A DNA stretch of 64,000 nucleotides from Candidatus Aenigmatarchaeota archaeon (lineage in GTDB: Archaea; Aenigmatarchaeota; Aenigmatarchaeia; CG10238-14; SCSR01). The position numbers and the translations under genes were made by a program. The DNA lies in contig JACPJT010000004.1 of NCBI GenBank assembly GCA_016187415.1, positions 103,135 to 167,134 on the forward strand, given 5' to 3'. Below the pieces are notes generated by a model. It did no database searches. It was not told the origin of the DNA and saw only the letters and a program-made list of their open reading frames with translations. Numbering within the stretch: the stretch's first letter is position 1; every line of letters begins with the position of its first letter. Below are positions 27,107 through 34,023 of this stretch, piece after piece.

Positions 27107-27238
27107 TTATGTTTTGCTCGATCGTAAAAAATTTATTTGTCTCTTATTCCAAGCGTCCTCTTTTTCGAAGGTGAGATTCCTCCATACAAATTTATCGGCT
27201 TAACTACATTCCTTAAATAATTTAGTGCGAGCCCCCGA

Positions 27239-27266
27239 ATTTCTGACAACCACTGTTATACGTTTT
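27239..27266 (+). other. Xer/dif-like core site (cassettes B/C)
   Basis: Left arm ATTTCTGACAA, centre CCACTG, right arm TTATACGTTTT. It is followed at 27284-27322 by the end module shared with 2943-2981 and 31161-31195. Confidence 0.55.
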
Positions 27267-28021
27267 TTCTGAAAGAAAACGAGGTTTAGTGCAACGTTCG
27301 GCGAAGCCGAAAAATCCAAAGTAAGCGGGCGAGCGTCGTTTAGGGCAGGCGTCATGCAGTAATTGTCTCTTATTAGGAGTAACATAATAGGAAGTTTTAT
27401 AAAGGATGAATATATTCTTATTAATATGGCACCTGAATTAGATACATCAACAGTTAAAGAAAGAGAATTGTCAGATTTGGAGAGACAACTATTTTCAGAA
27501 ACAGATGTATCTTCAGAAAAAGAGTCTATCTGGCAAAAAGCAGGCGATATGGCAAGATATGTTTCGGATTTCTATTTTAAACCAAAATCATTTGAGAGAA
27601 GTGGCAAGGTTTATGAAGCATTAGGCGTGAGAAAATTCAAAAAAATTATGTTTAATGGAGATTACATGAATGCACTTCTTCGGAAATATAATCCAAATCA
27701 TAAATTAATCAGGAATGAAGGCTCTGCAAAAAGTTGGGAAATGTTTACAAGAATTTATGAAGGCATTCATGTCGGTTTTGGTAGTCTAATGCTTTCAGGG
27801 ATGGTTGATAGACTCGCTAATGGTGATTATGATGGTGCCGCAATTATTGCTGCAATTAATACTGTTGTTAATATTTATCCCATTATGTTACAAAGATACA
27901 ATCGTGCAAGGATCTACAAAGTTTTGGATAGAAAACAATAGACGCCTGCCCGTTAATAATCGTTCTTCAAAATTGAAGATTTTGACTATCTTTTAGCTCG
28001 CCCGCTTATTGAATATAACCC
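27253..28021. mobile_element. array cassette C: 171-aa hypothetical gene
   Basis: Two nested private inverted repeats flank the gene: AAGCGGGCGAGC (27323-27334) with GCTCGCCCGCTT (27996-28007), and GGGCAGGCGTC (27343-27353) with GACGCCTGCCC (27941-27951). The inner right arm starts within the stop codon of the gene. The end module contains a hairpin TTCGGC-GAA-GCCGAA (27297-27311). Confidence 0.7.
27426..27941 (+). CDS. hypothetical cassette protein, 171 aa
   Basis: Not recognised. The N-terminal half is hydrophilic and helical. The C-terminal part has two mildly hydrophobic segments (GFGSLMLSGMVDRL and AAIIAAINTVVNIYPIMLQR), so it may associate with membranes. ATG 27426 (MAPELDTS) is preferred over ATG 27363, which lies nearer the cassette end module. 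Its stop codon touches the inner inverted repeat. Confidence 0.55.
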   Translation: MAPELDTSTVKERELSDLERQLFSETDVSSEKESIWQKAGDMARYVSDFYFKPKSFERSGKVYEALGVRKFKKIMFNGDYMNALLRKYNPNHKLIRNEGSAKSWEMFTRIYEGIHVGFGSLMLSGMVDRLANGDYDGAAIIAAINTVVNIYPIMLQRYNRARIYKVLDRKQ

Positions 28022-28035
28022 GTGTTAAGTGACCC
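28008..28035 (+). other. Xer/dif-like core site (cassettes C/D)
   Basis: Left arm ATTGAATATAA, centre CCCGTG, right arm TTAAGTGACCC: the clearest 11-6-11 example. A purine-rich end module follows (GGAACGAAGTGGAGTGAGAG). Confidence 0.7.
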
Positions 28036-29014
28036 GAACGGAACGAAGTGGAGTGAGAGCGCAGCGTGGCGAGGAGCGGAGGCGAAGCCGAGCACCGCAG
28101 AGTTCCCGAAGGCGCCGTCAGTATAAAATTCTACTTTTCAAATCATTTCTGATTTTATATGATTTTTCAGCAACTTTCAAAATAGCTGTATCAATTTCTT
28201 GAATAAACATTTCTTTTTTGTTATGCTCTAATCTTTTAATAACTCCTCTAAATGGGATTATAATTTGAGAATGTCCAATCAAAGTATCTTGGAATTTATC
28301 AAGTTGCAATTTTCCTGCGGCATTGCAATAAACAAATATGATTTCATTTTCAAAAGCCCTGCCAACGCACAAAGAATCAACAAGTTTAATTTCAGAATTT
28401 GCGTCATATTTTATCCCATTTCCAACATCGCCATAACACCAGTAACTAGGACAAATAACAATATTGACTCCTCTTTTTACCATTTTTCTGAAGATTTCAG
28501 GAAAAATCAAATCCCAACAAATAGTTAATCCAATCTTACCAAATTTAGTGTTAAAAACAGGAACTTCATGACCGGGAACAAAATACTTTCTTTCAGGATG
28601 CCATAGATTAACTTTTCTATATCTTGATTTGATTTTTCCTGTTGAGTCAATATAGTAGGTGGTGTTATGGAGACCATATTTGTCTTCTTCAATTACCGAA
28701 CCGGGCACAATATCGATCTTATATTTTTTAGCAAGATGCTGGAAATGGTTTCTATACTTATTTTTAGAATCAGCAAATTCTCTTTTCCCCTCAATAGGAC
28801 CTGTTAAAAAATCTTCAGGGAATACAATAATCTGGGCTTTTGAAAATACCGCTTTCTTGATGAATTCCTCAACTTTCTTCAGGTTTTCATCTGGGGAAAA
28901 TTGCTTAATATCAAATTGCACAACAGCTATTTTGAACTTCATATGATAATGATTTGAAAAGACATTTATTAAAGTATCGTTAGTTTAGGCGCCGTAGGGA
29001 ATTACAGATAACTG
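28022..29014. mobile_element. array cassette D: nitrilase-family gene
   Basis: Private inverted repeat TTCCCGAAGGCGCC (28103-28116) with GGCGCCGTAGGGAA (28988-29001): the six-base GGCGCC core and GGGAA are matched, the three middle bases are not. One minus-strand gene fills the cassette. Confidence 0.65.
28118..28942 (-). CDS. carbon-nitrogen hydrolase (nitrilase superfamily)
   Basis: Hydrolase of amide or nitrile C-N bonds. The catalytic triad is visible as Glu43 (FPEDF), Lys110 (SRYRKVNLW) and Cys142 (LTICWDLIFPE). 274 residues is the normal single-domain length. No attached glutaminase or acyltransferase domain, so the substrate is open (omega-amidase or N-carbamoyl type are common). It is the sole gene of its cassette. 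Confidence 0.88.
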   Translation of the reverse strand: MKFKIAVVQFDIKQFSPDENLKKVEEFIKKAVFSKAQIIVFPEDFLTGPIEGKREFADSKNKYRNHFQHLAKKYKIDIVPGSVIEEDKYGLHNTTYYIDSTGKIKSRYRKVNLWHPERKYFVPGHEVPVFNTKFGKIGLTICWDLIFPEIFRKMVKRGVNIVICPSYWCYGDVGNGIKYDANSEIKLVDSLCVGRAFENEIIFVYCNAAGKLQLDKFQDTLIGHSQIIIPFRGVIKRLEHNKKEMFIQEIDTAILKVAEKSYKIRNDLKSRILY

Positions 29015-29028
29015 GTGTTATGTGACCG
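29001..29028 (+). other. Xer/dif-like core site (cassettes D/E)
   Basis: Left arm ATTACAGATAA, centre CTGGTG, right arm TTATGTGACCG. Confidence 0.6.
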
Positions 29029-29129
29029 AAACGGAGAACATTAACGAAGTTTAAGTTCGGAGTTGAGGCGACCAAAGGGAGAGTTCCCGTGCCAAAATAG
29101 AAAACTTGACCTGCGAACGAAGGGGGAGA
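29015..29129 (+). repeat. 115-bp direct repeat, copy 1 (cassette end module)
   Basis: Identical by eye to 30152-30266 except one base (29035 region: ACGGAGAAC against ACGGTGAAC). It begins in the core site and ends after CGAACGAAGGGGGAGA. Confidence 0.9.
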
Positions 29130-29166
29130 ACCCCTTTAATATGAAGAAAAATAATTCTGTTAGTAT

Positions 29167-29655
29167 ATGAAGCCCAAAACTTTGGAAAAGATTATGAGAA
29201 GATTTCAAAAATTGCCTTTACACTGTATAGATTCTAGCATAATCTTAGAAGCTTTCGATGAAAAAAGCAAATTTAGAGAGTCGTGCAAGAATTATCTCAA
29301 CAAAATAGGTTACAATTTTCGCGGTATTTTACCCATATCAGTAATTGGAGAGATATTCACAATAATAGAAACTGACATAGCTGATAAGACCCAGAAAGAA
29401 ATATTCTTCCAGTTCTTCGATAGTTTGGTTAAAAATAGAAAGATAGGCTTTGCAGTACCAAAGAAGACTACGTTTCAGACAGCTGAAAAGGCTAAAGAAC
29501 TAGAAAATAGGATTGGTGCGACAGACGTGTTGAATCTAAGTATTGCTATAGACAATGAAGTAAATGTTTTTGTTACTTTAGATGCAGATATGATTCACAA
29601 TAAACAACTTGAAAAAGAATTTGATATCCAGACTAAAGCCCCTTACGAATTCTAG
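29167..29655 (+). CDS. PIN-domain protein (VapC-like nuclease)
   Basis: 162 residues with the PIN acidic quartet: Asp22 (HCIDSSIILE), Glu62 (VIGEIFT), Asp120 (IGATDVLNLSIA) and Asp140 (FVTLDADM). It likely cleaves RNA, as VapC toxins do. No antitoxin of a known type lies upstream. The only other reading frame close by is a 34-codon ORF overlapping its 3' end on the other strand. Confidence 0.8.
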   Translation: MKPKTLEKIMRRFQKLPLHCIDSSIILEAFDEKSKFRESCKNYLNKIGYNFRGILPISVIGEIFTIIETDIADKTQKEIFFQFFDSLVKNRKIGFAVPKKTTFQTAEKAKELENRIGATDVLNLSIAIDNEVNVFVTLDADMIHNKQLEKEFDIQTKAPYEF

Positions 29656-29737
29656 TACCAGTAACTTTCATTCTATGCAAAACCTTCTGATACAGCTTCT
29701 CTAATTCTGGTTCCTTGAATTTTATTTCTTCTCTCAT
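29633..29737 (-). CDS. possible small protein antisense to the PIN gene end, 34 aa
   Basis: ATG 29737 to TAG 29633. The product (MREEIKFKEPELEKLYQKVL and a basic tail) is charged and helical. It overlaps the last 23 bases of the PIN gene tail to tail. It could be a tiny antitoxin or chance. Confidence 0.25.
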   Translation of the reverse strand: MREEIKFKEPELEKLYQKVLHRMKVTGTRIRKGL

Positions 29738-29784
29738 AAAGAGTATATTGCAGTGAGTATATTTAAGGTTTTAAAGACGGTTAG

Positions 29785-30144
29785 TTATTTGACATAATCG
29801 GCCTTTCTGAAATAAGCTATAGGATATCCTGATTTTGTATATCTAATAGCATGAAATGAATCTGGTTTGAACATGAATGTAAATGCAAGGATATCTTCTA
29901 TTTCTTTCCCAACACTCGCTAAGAAGTCCAATTGATCATAATCTCTTCTTCCACGTGGAACAACTTTTTCAAAAGATAATTTTAAGAATTGTGATTTAAG
30001 AGCTGCGAAATTATCAGTATTCAGTGCTTCAACAAAATATGTGTAGCCAGTAGAAGTATCAAGCATTGTTATATCTAGCGGGATTCTTACATTTGGAGGA
30101 GGGTAGCGAGCGAGTCGAAAGTAATATCCGCACAACGATTTCAC
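29785..30144 (-). CDS. hypothetical cassette protein, up to 119 aa
   Basis: Not recognised. The convincing part starts at residue 27 (ATG 30066, MLDTSTGYTYFVEALNTDNF). The upstream 26 codons run through the cassette's own end sequence into the core site. Either the gene starts at 30066, or it was truncated and fused to the recombination site. It ends with a strand-rich segment (SFHAIRYTKSGYPIAYFRKA). Confidence 0.45.
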   Translation of the reverse strand: MKSLCGYYFRLARYPPPNVRIPLDITMLDTSTGYTYFVEALNTDNFAALKSQFLKLSFEKVVPRGRRDYDQLDFLASVGKEIEDILAFTFMFKPDSFHAIRYTKSGYPIAYFRKADYVK

Positions 30145-30165
30145 TTAATCAGTGTTATGTGACCG
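30138..30165 (+). other. Xer/dif-like core site (cassettes E/F)
   Basis: Left arm ATTTCACTTAA, centre TCAGTG, right arm TTATGTGACCG. The 13 bases GCACAACGATTTCA before the arm recur at 45914-45927 with one change. Confidence 0.65.
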
Positions 30166-30266
30166 AAACGGTGAACATTAACGAAGTTTAAGTTCGGAGT
30201 TGAGGCGACCAAAGGGAGAGTTCCCGTGCCAAAATAGAAAACTTGACCTGCGAACGAAGGGGGAGA
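30152..30266 (+). repeat. 115-bp direct repeat, copy 2 (cassette end module)
   Basis: Second copy of the module at 29015-29129, differing at one position. Confidence 0.9.
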
Positions 30267-30267
30267 C

Positions 30268-30441
30268 TTATTTCTTTTTACGTATATCTAAAATCTCAAC
30301 ATAGATAAGTATCAAGACCATAAATATCATCCAAAATCCTGCATCAATTGTAACACCTGCAAATTTGAGAATATAATAAGCAATTAAGAAAGCTACAACA
30401 CTCCATATGACATTTTTTGTGTGTCTATCAAGGAATTTCAT
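30268..30441 (-). CDS. small membrane protein, 57 aa
   Basis: ATG 30441 to TAA 30268. The product starts MKFLDRHTKNVIWSVVAFLI and has two membrane helices (VIWSVVAFLIAYYILKF and FWMIFMVLILIYVEIL) joined by a short loop. It ends in a basic tail (DIRKKK). No family recognised. It is the only gene of its cassette, which argues that it is real and selected. Confidence 0.6.
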   Translation of the reverse strand: MKFLDRHTKNVIWSVVAFLIAYYILKFAGVTIDAGFWMIFMVLILIYVEILDIRKKK

Positions 30442-30535
30442 ATTTATACACTAATCGACCAACTATTTAAAAACACAGTAATTCCGAAGAGGGGTTAGTG
30501 AGCAGGTCAAGTAGTAATACAAGTCGGATATAAAT

Positions 30536-30563
30536 ATTTTGCATAATCCTTGTTAAGTGACCC
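30536..30563 (+). other. Xer/dif-like core site (cassettes F/G)
   Basis: Left arm ATTTTGCATAA, centre TCCTTG, right arm TTAAGTGACCC; the purine-rich end module resembles that after 28035. Confidence 0.65.
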
Positions 30564-31125
30564 GAACGGAGCATAGCGGAGTGAGAGTGCAACGAGGTGC
30601 GGAACGAAGTGGAGCAAGTTGATTTTGGGCGCGCCATCATAGTTTTTTCTTAATGTCTTTTGCATACTTAGAACGAGCTTCGCTGCTTTCATTAGTTCTC
30701 ATTGGGCTCCAATCAATTAGGTGCATATCTTTCTTGAATCTTGGAATGATGTGGAATTTATAGTGTGCAACCAAATTATAGCCACTCTTTGAAGTGACAT
30801 CATCAAAAACATGGGTTATTGCATCAGGGTTGCACGCTTTTCTAACAGCTTTAGATAATTTTTTAGCAACAAGAAAGATATGCGAAGCGAGTTCATCAGG
30901 AAGTTCTACAAAATCTTGATAGTGCTCTTTAGGAATAACTAAAACATGATGTTTATTGATAGGATTTTTACTTATGACTGCGTAGCATAAACTATCCTCA
31001 TAGAGTAGAACTTCCTTATCTTTAAAATTGCAAAAGACACAATCTTTTTTCTTCATACGATTAATAAGTTAATGGCTGTATATAAAATATTCGTTCTAGC
31101 GCCCAAAATCAATTTCACTTAACGC
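30550..31125. mobile_element. array cassette G: HIT-family gene
   Basis: Private inverted repeat TTGATTTTGGGCGC (30619-30632) with exact complement GCGCCCAAAATCAA (31099-31112). One minus-strand gene. Confidence 0.7.
30637..31056 (-). CDS. HIT-family protein lacking the central active-site histidine
   Basis: HIT proteins are nucleotide hydrolases/transferases using H-x-H-x-H, whose middle His attacks the phosphate. This 139-residue protein has the N-terminal CVFC zinc pair (6-9), the NPINKHHVLVIPKEH strand (31-45) and the final IIPRF. Its motif reads H98-Y-K100-F-H102, so the middle His is Lys. It cannot use the normal covalent intermediate. It may be a binding protein or use another chemistry. 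Sole gene of cassette G. Confidence 0.85.
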   Translation of the reverse strand: MKKKDCVFCNFKDKEVLLYEDSLCYAVISKNPINKHHVLVIPKEHYQDFVELPDELASHIFLVAKKLSKAVRKACNPDAITHVFDDVTSKSGYNLVAHYKFHIIPRFKKDMHLIDWSPMRTNESSEARSKYAKDIKKKL

Positions 31126-31138
31126 TGTTAGTTGCCCA
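31112..31138 (+). other. Xer/dif-like core site (cassettes G/H)
   Basis: Left arm ATTTCACTTAA, five-base centre CGCTG, right arm TTAGTTGCCCA. The following end module shares 29 identical bases with 2911-2939. Confidence 0.6.
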
Positions 31139-31279
31139 CGAATACTTGGAGTGGTTGATTTTTAGTGCAACGATGCCGAAGGTAAAAAATCAAAGTTTGC
31201 CCCGCGTTTTTTGTTTTTAGTTAGTCGTCAGGAAGCCCTCGCCATAATTTTTTGCTTCTTTTTTAGAAAAAAGAAGATT

Positions 31280-32176
31280 TTATATTTTATCCCAGAATAA
31301 AGCATTATCAGAAACTTCAACCTTTAATTTTCCTCTTCCATGTAGAGAGCTAAGGTAAGCCATAACTACTGTATTCATTAAATAATATTGTTGAGTTCCT
31401 TTCATATTTAATTGGTAATGGTCACATATTTCTTTTAGAAATTGTTCTGTTTTTTTTCTTCCATGAAAACTTTCTAGAATATATCTCTCCATCCCATCAA
31501 TTGCTTCAAGATTAGCGTCAACTAATTCAGTTAAAGACTCTCTCGGTTCTGCATGAGAGGGAACATAAAACTTGTATTGTGAATCTCTCAAAAATCTTAA
31601 AGTTTCTCTTGTTCTATCTATAGCTGTATAGAAAGGAATTTTATGTTTTTTAAGCACATCTTGAGAAAAAAGCGAATCCGCACAAAATAATACATCGTCT
31701 GCTTCCACACCGACTTGATTTGGAGCATGGCCTGGCAAAGGAACTATTCCTAACTCAATCTCATCGAATCTTAATTTTCTTTCATCTTTTTTAATTACAT
31801 AATCGACATTGGAAGGTTGAGCCATCAAAAATTTATTTTGTAAATCTTTCAACGGGCTTGCGCCAGAGAATAAATATAATGGCTCAAGCGAAGGATATTG
31901 TATTATAGCAGATTCAATTTCTGGTGCATAAATCATTGCTCTTGTTTTCTCTTTTATATACCTATTACCTCCACAATGGTCTGCATGGGAGTGAGTATTG
32001 ATTATTGCTTTTGGAAATAAGCCATTTTCTTCTAGAAGTCTTAATACTTTTTTTCCTGTATCATCGTCTAGACCTGAGTCTATTAAAATGGCTGATTTTT
32101 CTCCATCTTTCACAACCCCTATATTTGCGGGATTTGGTATGTAATAAACCCGCTCAGTTATTTTTTTCAATTCCAT
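31280..32176 (-). CDS. metallo-beta-lactamase-fold hydrolase
   Basis: 298 residues with the zinc motif HSHADH (in INTHSHADHCGGN), a later LPGHAPNQ strand and an FCADSLF strand with the bridging Asp. The C-terminal half is helical (YHQ-type segments), suggesting a substrate-specific cap. It follows the radical SAM gene after 13 bases on the same strand, so the two probably act together on one product. Glyoxalase-II-like or lactonase activities are possible. Confidence 0.85.
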   Translation of the reverse strand: MELKKITERVYYIPNPANIGVVKDGEKSAILIDSGLDDDTGKKVLRLLEENGLFPKAIINTHSHADHCGGNRYIKEKTRAMIYAPEIESAIIQYPSLEPLYLFSGASPLKDLQNKFLMAQPSNVDYVIKKDERKLRFDEIELGIVPLPGHAPNQVGVEADDVLFCADSLFSQDVLKKHKIPFYTAIDRTRETLRFLRDSQYKFYVPSHAEPRESLTELVDANLEAIDGMERYILESFHGRKKTEQFLKEICDHYQLNMKGTQQYYLMNTVVMAYLSSLHGRGKLKVEVSDNALFWDKI

Positions 32177-32189
32177 CCTCTTCTACACC

Positions 32190-33617
32190 TCATACTAATA
32201 CATAGCAGTGGGACATTTTTGGTTGTTGTCTCCCTTCTATTTTTTGTAACCTAAAAGGACCTGATTGGATTGTTGGTTTATCTGATAAATCAAGAGTTTC
32301 CACATAAACCTTAACTTTATCTTTTAATAGATATTTTTCTGTCCCACAACCAGGTGCATGATAGGTTTTACTTTGCCATTGTGCTTTACAAACACAACCA
32401 CCAGCACAAGCAGGTAAATAAGAATCCCTCTTACATTGTTCAATATTGACAGGGTTTCTTTCTAAAACATCACCATAAACAGAAGTTTTCTCTAAATTTC
32501 CATCAAAGTCAATTCTACCAACCTTATGTTCTTTTAATCCAACAAGTTCCCAACATTTGTAAACTTCTCCAAAAGAATCAACTATGTAAGAACCATCAGC
32601 AACACTGCTACAAGGAAGTGGCTGAACTTGTGGTCGAATATCTAAAGGAAACCCTCTTTCATGAGCTTTTCTCCAAAGTTCAGGCATTACTCTAAATAGT
32701 TTTAAATCTGATAGTGTATGGCTTTCGAAATCCGCACACGCATCAGTAAAAGCAGTTATATAACAAAAATCTGGATAAACGTGCGTCAAATCTCTAGATT
32801 TAAGTTCATCTAACAATCTTTCCATTGTTGGATATGTTTCATCTGTAAGACTTATTCTAATGTGCGTTTCAACATCTGTTCCTCTGGTCATGCTCAGGAC
32901 TCTCGCTATATCTTCAAAAGAACCTCTCCTATCTTCTTTATAAAATCTGTATCTGTTGTGCATTTCTGGGTCTCCATCAACAGGAATTTGTAACCTAGTT
33001 CCATAACCAGAAAGCCATTTAACAATATCTTCATCTATTAAACTACCATTACTTAAGACATGTAACCCAAAAGCAATATTATTTTTTCTTGCCCATTCTG
33101 AAACTTCTTCTGTTAATTCTCTTCCCATCTCTCTTGCTCTTGGCAAGAAAGGTTCTCCGCCATAAAGAACAAGTTCTAATTTCTTAGCTCCTCTTTCAGC
33201 AGTTGTTTTCTTAATGAACTTTTTAGTAGCGCCCAACAGTTCAGGACCCATATATTTGAAACCATGAATTTGTTGTCCTTTTTCTCCTCTGCCTTGATAA
33301 CAATAAGGACATTCAAAATTACAATCGTATGTTAATAGAGCATTAAATTCAACATTTTCTCTTCCTTCTTTCCATCTTCGATGCATTTGAGCATATTCTT
33401 CTAATTCATCTAATCTCGGAGGAATCAAAATTCCTTGTTCTTTTAAATGTTCAACCAAGTCAACTAATTCAGGATTATCAAGAGGGGCCAAATCTTTGCT
33501 TTTTAGCAATTGAGCTAGTTCTGGATTGACTCTACTTATAGAACCACGAAGCGTATTGTAAACTAAAAACGATTCATCTTCTTCTCGTATTAATACATTA
33601 AATCTTGAGGTTTTCAT
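32190..33617 (-). CDS. radical SAM/SPASM-domain maturase
   Basis: The iron-sulfur motif CNFECPYC (Cys 99, 103, 106 from the start used here) is followed by a YGGEPFL strand. A cysteine-rich SPASM tail (KCWEL, then CKRDSYLPACAGGCVCK) would hold extra 4Fe-4S clusters, as in sulfatase maturases and RiPP enzymes. The first 60 residues resemble a PqqD-like peptide-binding segment. ATG 33617 is preferred to the longer frame from 33710, whose extra 31 residues read through intercassette DNA. No precursor peptide is visible in the cassette. 475 residues. Confidence 0.85.
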   Translation of the reverse strand: MKTSRFNVLIREEDESFLVYNTLRGSISRVNPELAQLLKSKDLAPLDNPELVDLVEHLKEQGILIPPRLDELEEYAQMHRRWKEGRENVEFNALLTYDCNFECPYCYQGRGEKGQQIHGFKYMGPELLGATKKFIKKTTAERGAKKLELVLYGGEPFLPRAREMGRELTEEVSEWARKNNIAFGLHVLSNGSLIDEDIVKWLSGYGTRLQIPVDGDPEMHNRYRFYKEDRRGSFEDIARVLSMTRGTDVETHIRISLTDETYPTMERLLDELKSRDLTHVYPDFCYITAFTDACADFESHTLSDLKLFRVMPELWRKAHERGFPLDIRPQVQPLPCSSVADGSYIVDSFGEVYKCWELVGLKEHKVGRIDFDGNLEKTSVYGDVLERNPVNIEQCKRDSYLPACAGGCVCKAQWQSKTYHAPGCGTEKYLLKDKVKVYVETLDLSDKPTIQSGPFRLQKIEGRQQPKMSHCYVLV

Positions 33618-33782
33618 GTTTATCTTTCCCAAGTTTGTTTTGTTATAAAAAGGTATTGTTCTAAACTTTATAAATCTTTTCATTCTTGAGTCGTAACACT
33701 TCCGAGTCAAGGCGAGACTATCTGTCCCGAAGGGACTCGGCGGAGGCTTCCGTTCGTTTTTGATTCATAGTCGAGGGGGCAA

Positions 33783-33810
33783 ATTGCACATAACGGTTGT
33801 TATATTCCCC
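33783..33810 (+). other. Xer/dif-like core site (array end near xerA)
   Basis: Left arm ATTGCACATAA, centre CGGTTG, right arm TTATATTCCCC. The right arm begins TTATATTC, the complement of GAATATAA in the commonest left arm, making this the most dif-like site. Confidence 0.65.
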
Positions 33811-33885
33811 TGTTAAGGGTTGCGAGTTGACAGGTAATGTCCGAGCAAAGTTTCTGAGCGAATGCGAAGAAATTGAATATAACAG
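33797..33885. mobile_element. empty mini-cassette or leader between the last two core sites
   Basis: About 89 bases between the core centres at 33794 and 33883, purine-rich and with no credible ORF. Confidence 0.35.
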
Positions 33886-33899
33886 GCTTTTAACGAATA
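33872..33899 (+). other. attI/dif-like site upstream of the recombinase gene
   Basis: Left arm ATTGAATATAA (same as two array sites), centre CAGGCT, right arm TTTAACGAATA. It lies 125 bases before the recombinase start, and the recombinase reads away from the array, as at an integron attI. It may instead be the chromosomal dif used by XerA. The remaining bases up to 34023 hold no gene. Confidence 0.55.
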
Positions 33900-34023
33900 T
33901 GGATGCATTTGCGGGATTTGAAACTAATAGACGCAGGATTTGGATAATGATTCGGGAAATTTCTCTCATTTACCTCTTAGTTCTGGCTAATAAAATATAA
34001 CCTGCTAATTGCATTTATAGATT

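Larger units (their letters stand above)
26235..27252. mobile_element. array cassette B: HicBA and HNH genes
   Basis: Private inverted repeat: TTCGGGGGCTCGC (26271-26283) and its exact complement GCGAGCCCCCGAA (27227-27239). A second outer pair, GTTGTCAGA (26237-26245) and TCTGACAAC (27242-27250), sits at the core sites. Three genes lie inside on both strands. Confidence 0.65.
29015..30151. mobile_element. array cassette E: PIN-domain gene and a 93-119-aa unknown
   Basis: Bounded by the core sites at 29001 and 30138. The arms ACTTGACCTGCGAACG (29103-29118) and the complement of CGAGCGAGTCGAAAGT (30107-30122) match only in ACTT and two CG steps, so the palindrome has decayed or been exchanged. 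Cargo genes converge. Confidence 0.55.
30152..30549. mobile_element. array cassette F: 57-aa membrane protein
   Basis: The smallest gene-bearing cassette. Private inverted repeat ACTTGACCTGC (30241-30251) and exact complement GCAGGTCAAGT (30502-30512) enclose one minus-strand ORF. Confidence 0.65.
31126..33796. mobile_element. array cassette H: radical SAM and metallo-beta-lactamase-fold genes
   Basis: The largest cassette. Private inverted repeat TTTGCCCCGCG (31196-31206) with CGAGGGGGCAAA (33772-33783), one mismatch and one bulge. A further hairpin, CCGAGTC (33702-) and GACTCGG (33734-), lies near its right end. Two minus-strand genes 13 bases apart. Confidence 0.6.

Noticed and set aside
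25477..33899. CRISPR array
   Set aside because: The repeats are spaced 90 to 2700 bases apart, flank genes, vary in sequence and have no uniform spacers; no cas genes are present.
26221..33899. Canonical integron attC sites with IntI
   Set aside because: The AAC- and GTT-type boxes are only 4-6 bases apart rather than bounding a 50-150-base folded site, and the recombinase has no IntI-specific insertion.
25477..33899. Composite transposon with terminal inverted repeats
   Set aside because: Each cassette has different inverted repeats, there is no transposase, and no target-site duplication is seen.
33718..33969. 83-codon minus-strand ORF upstream of the recombinase
   Set aside because: It reads through both core sites and the radical SAM promoter region and has no RBS or recognisable protein pattern.
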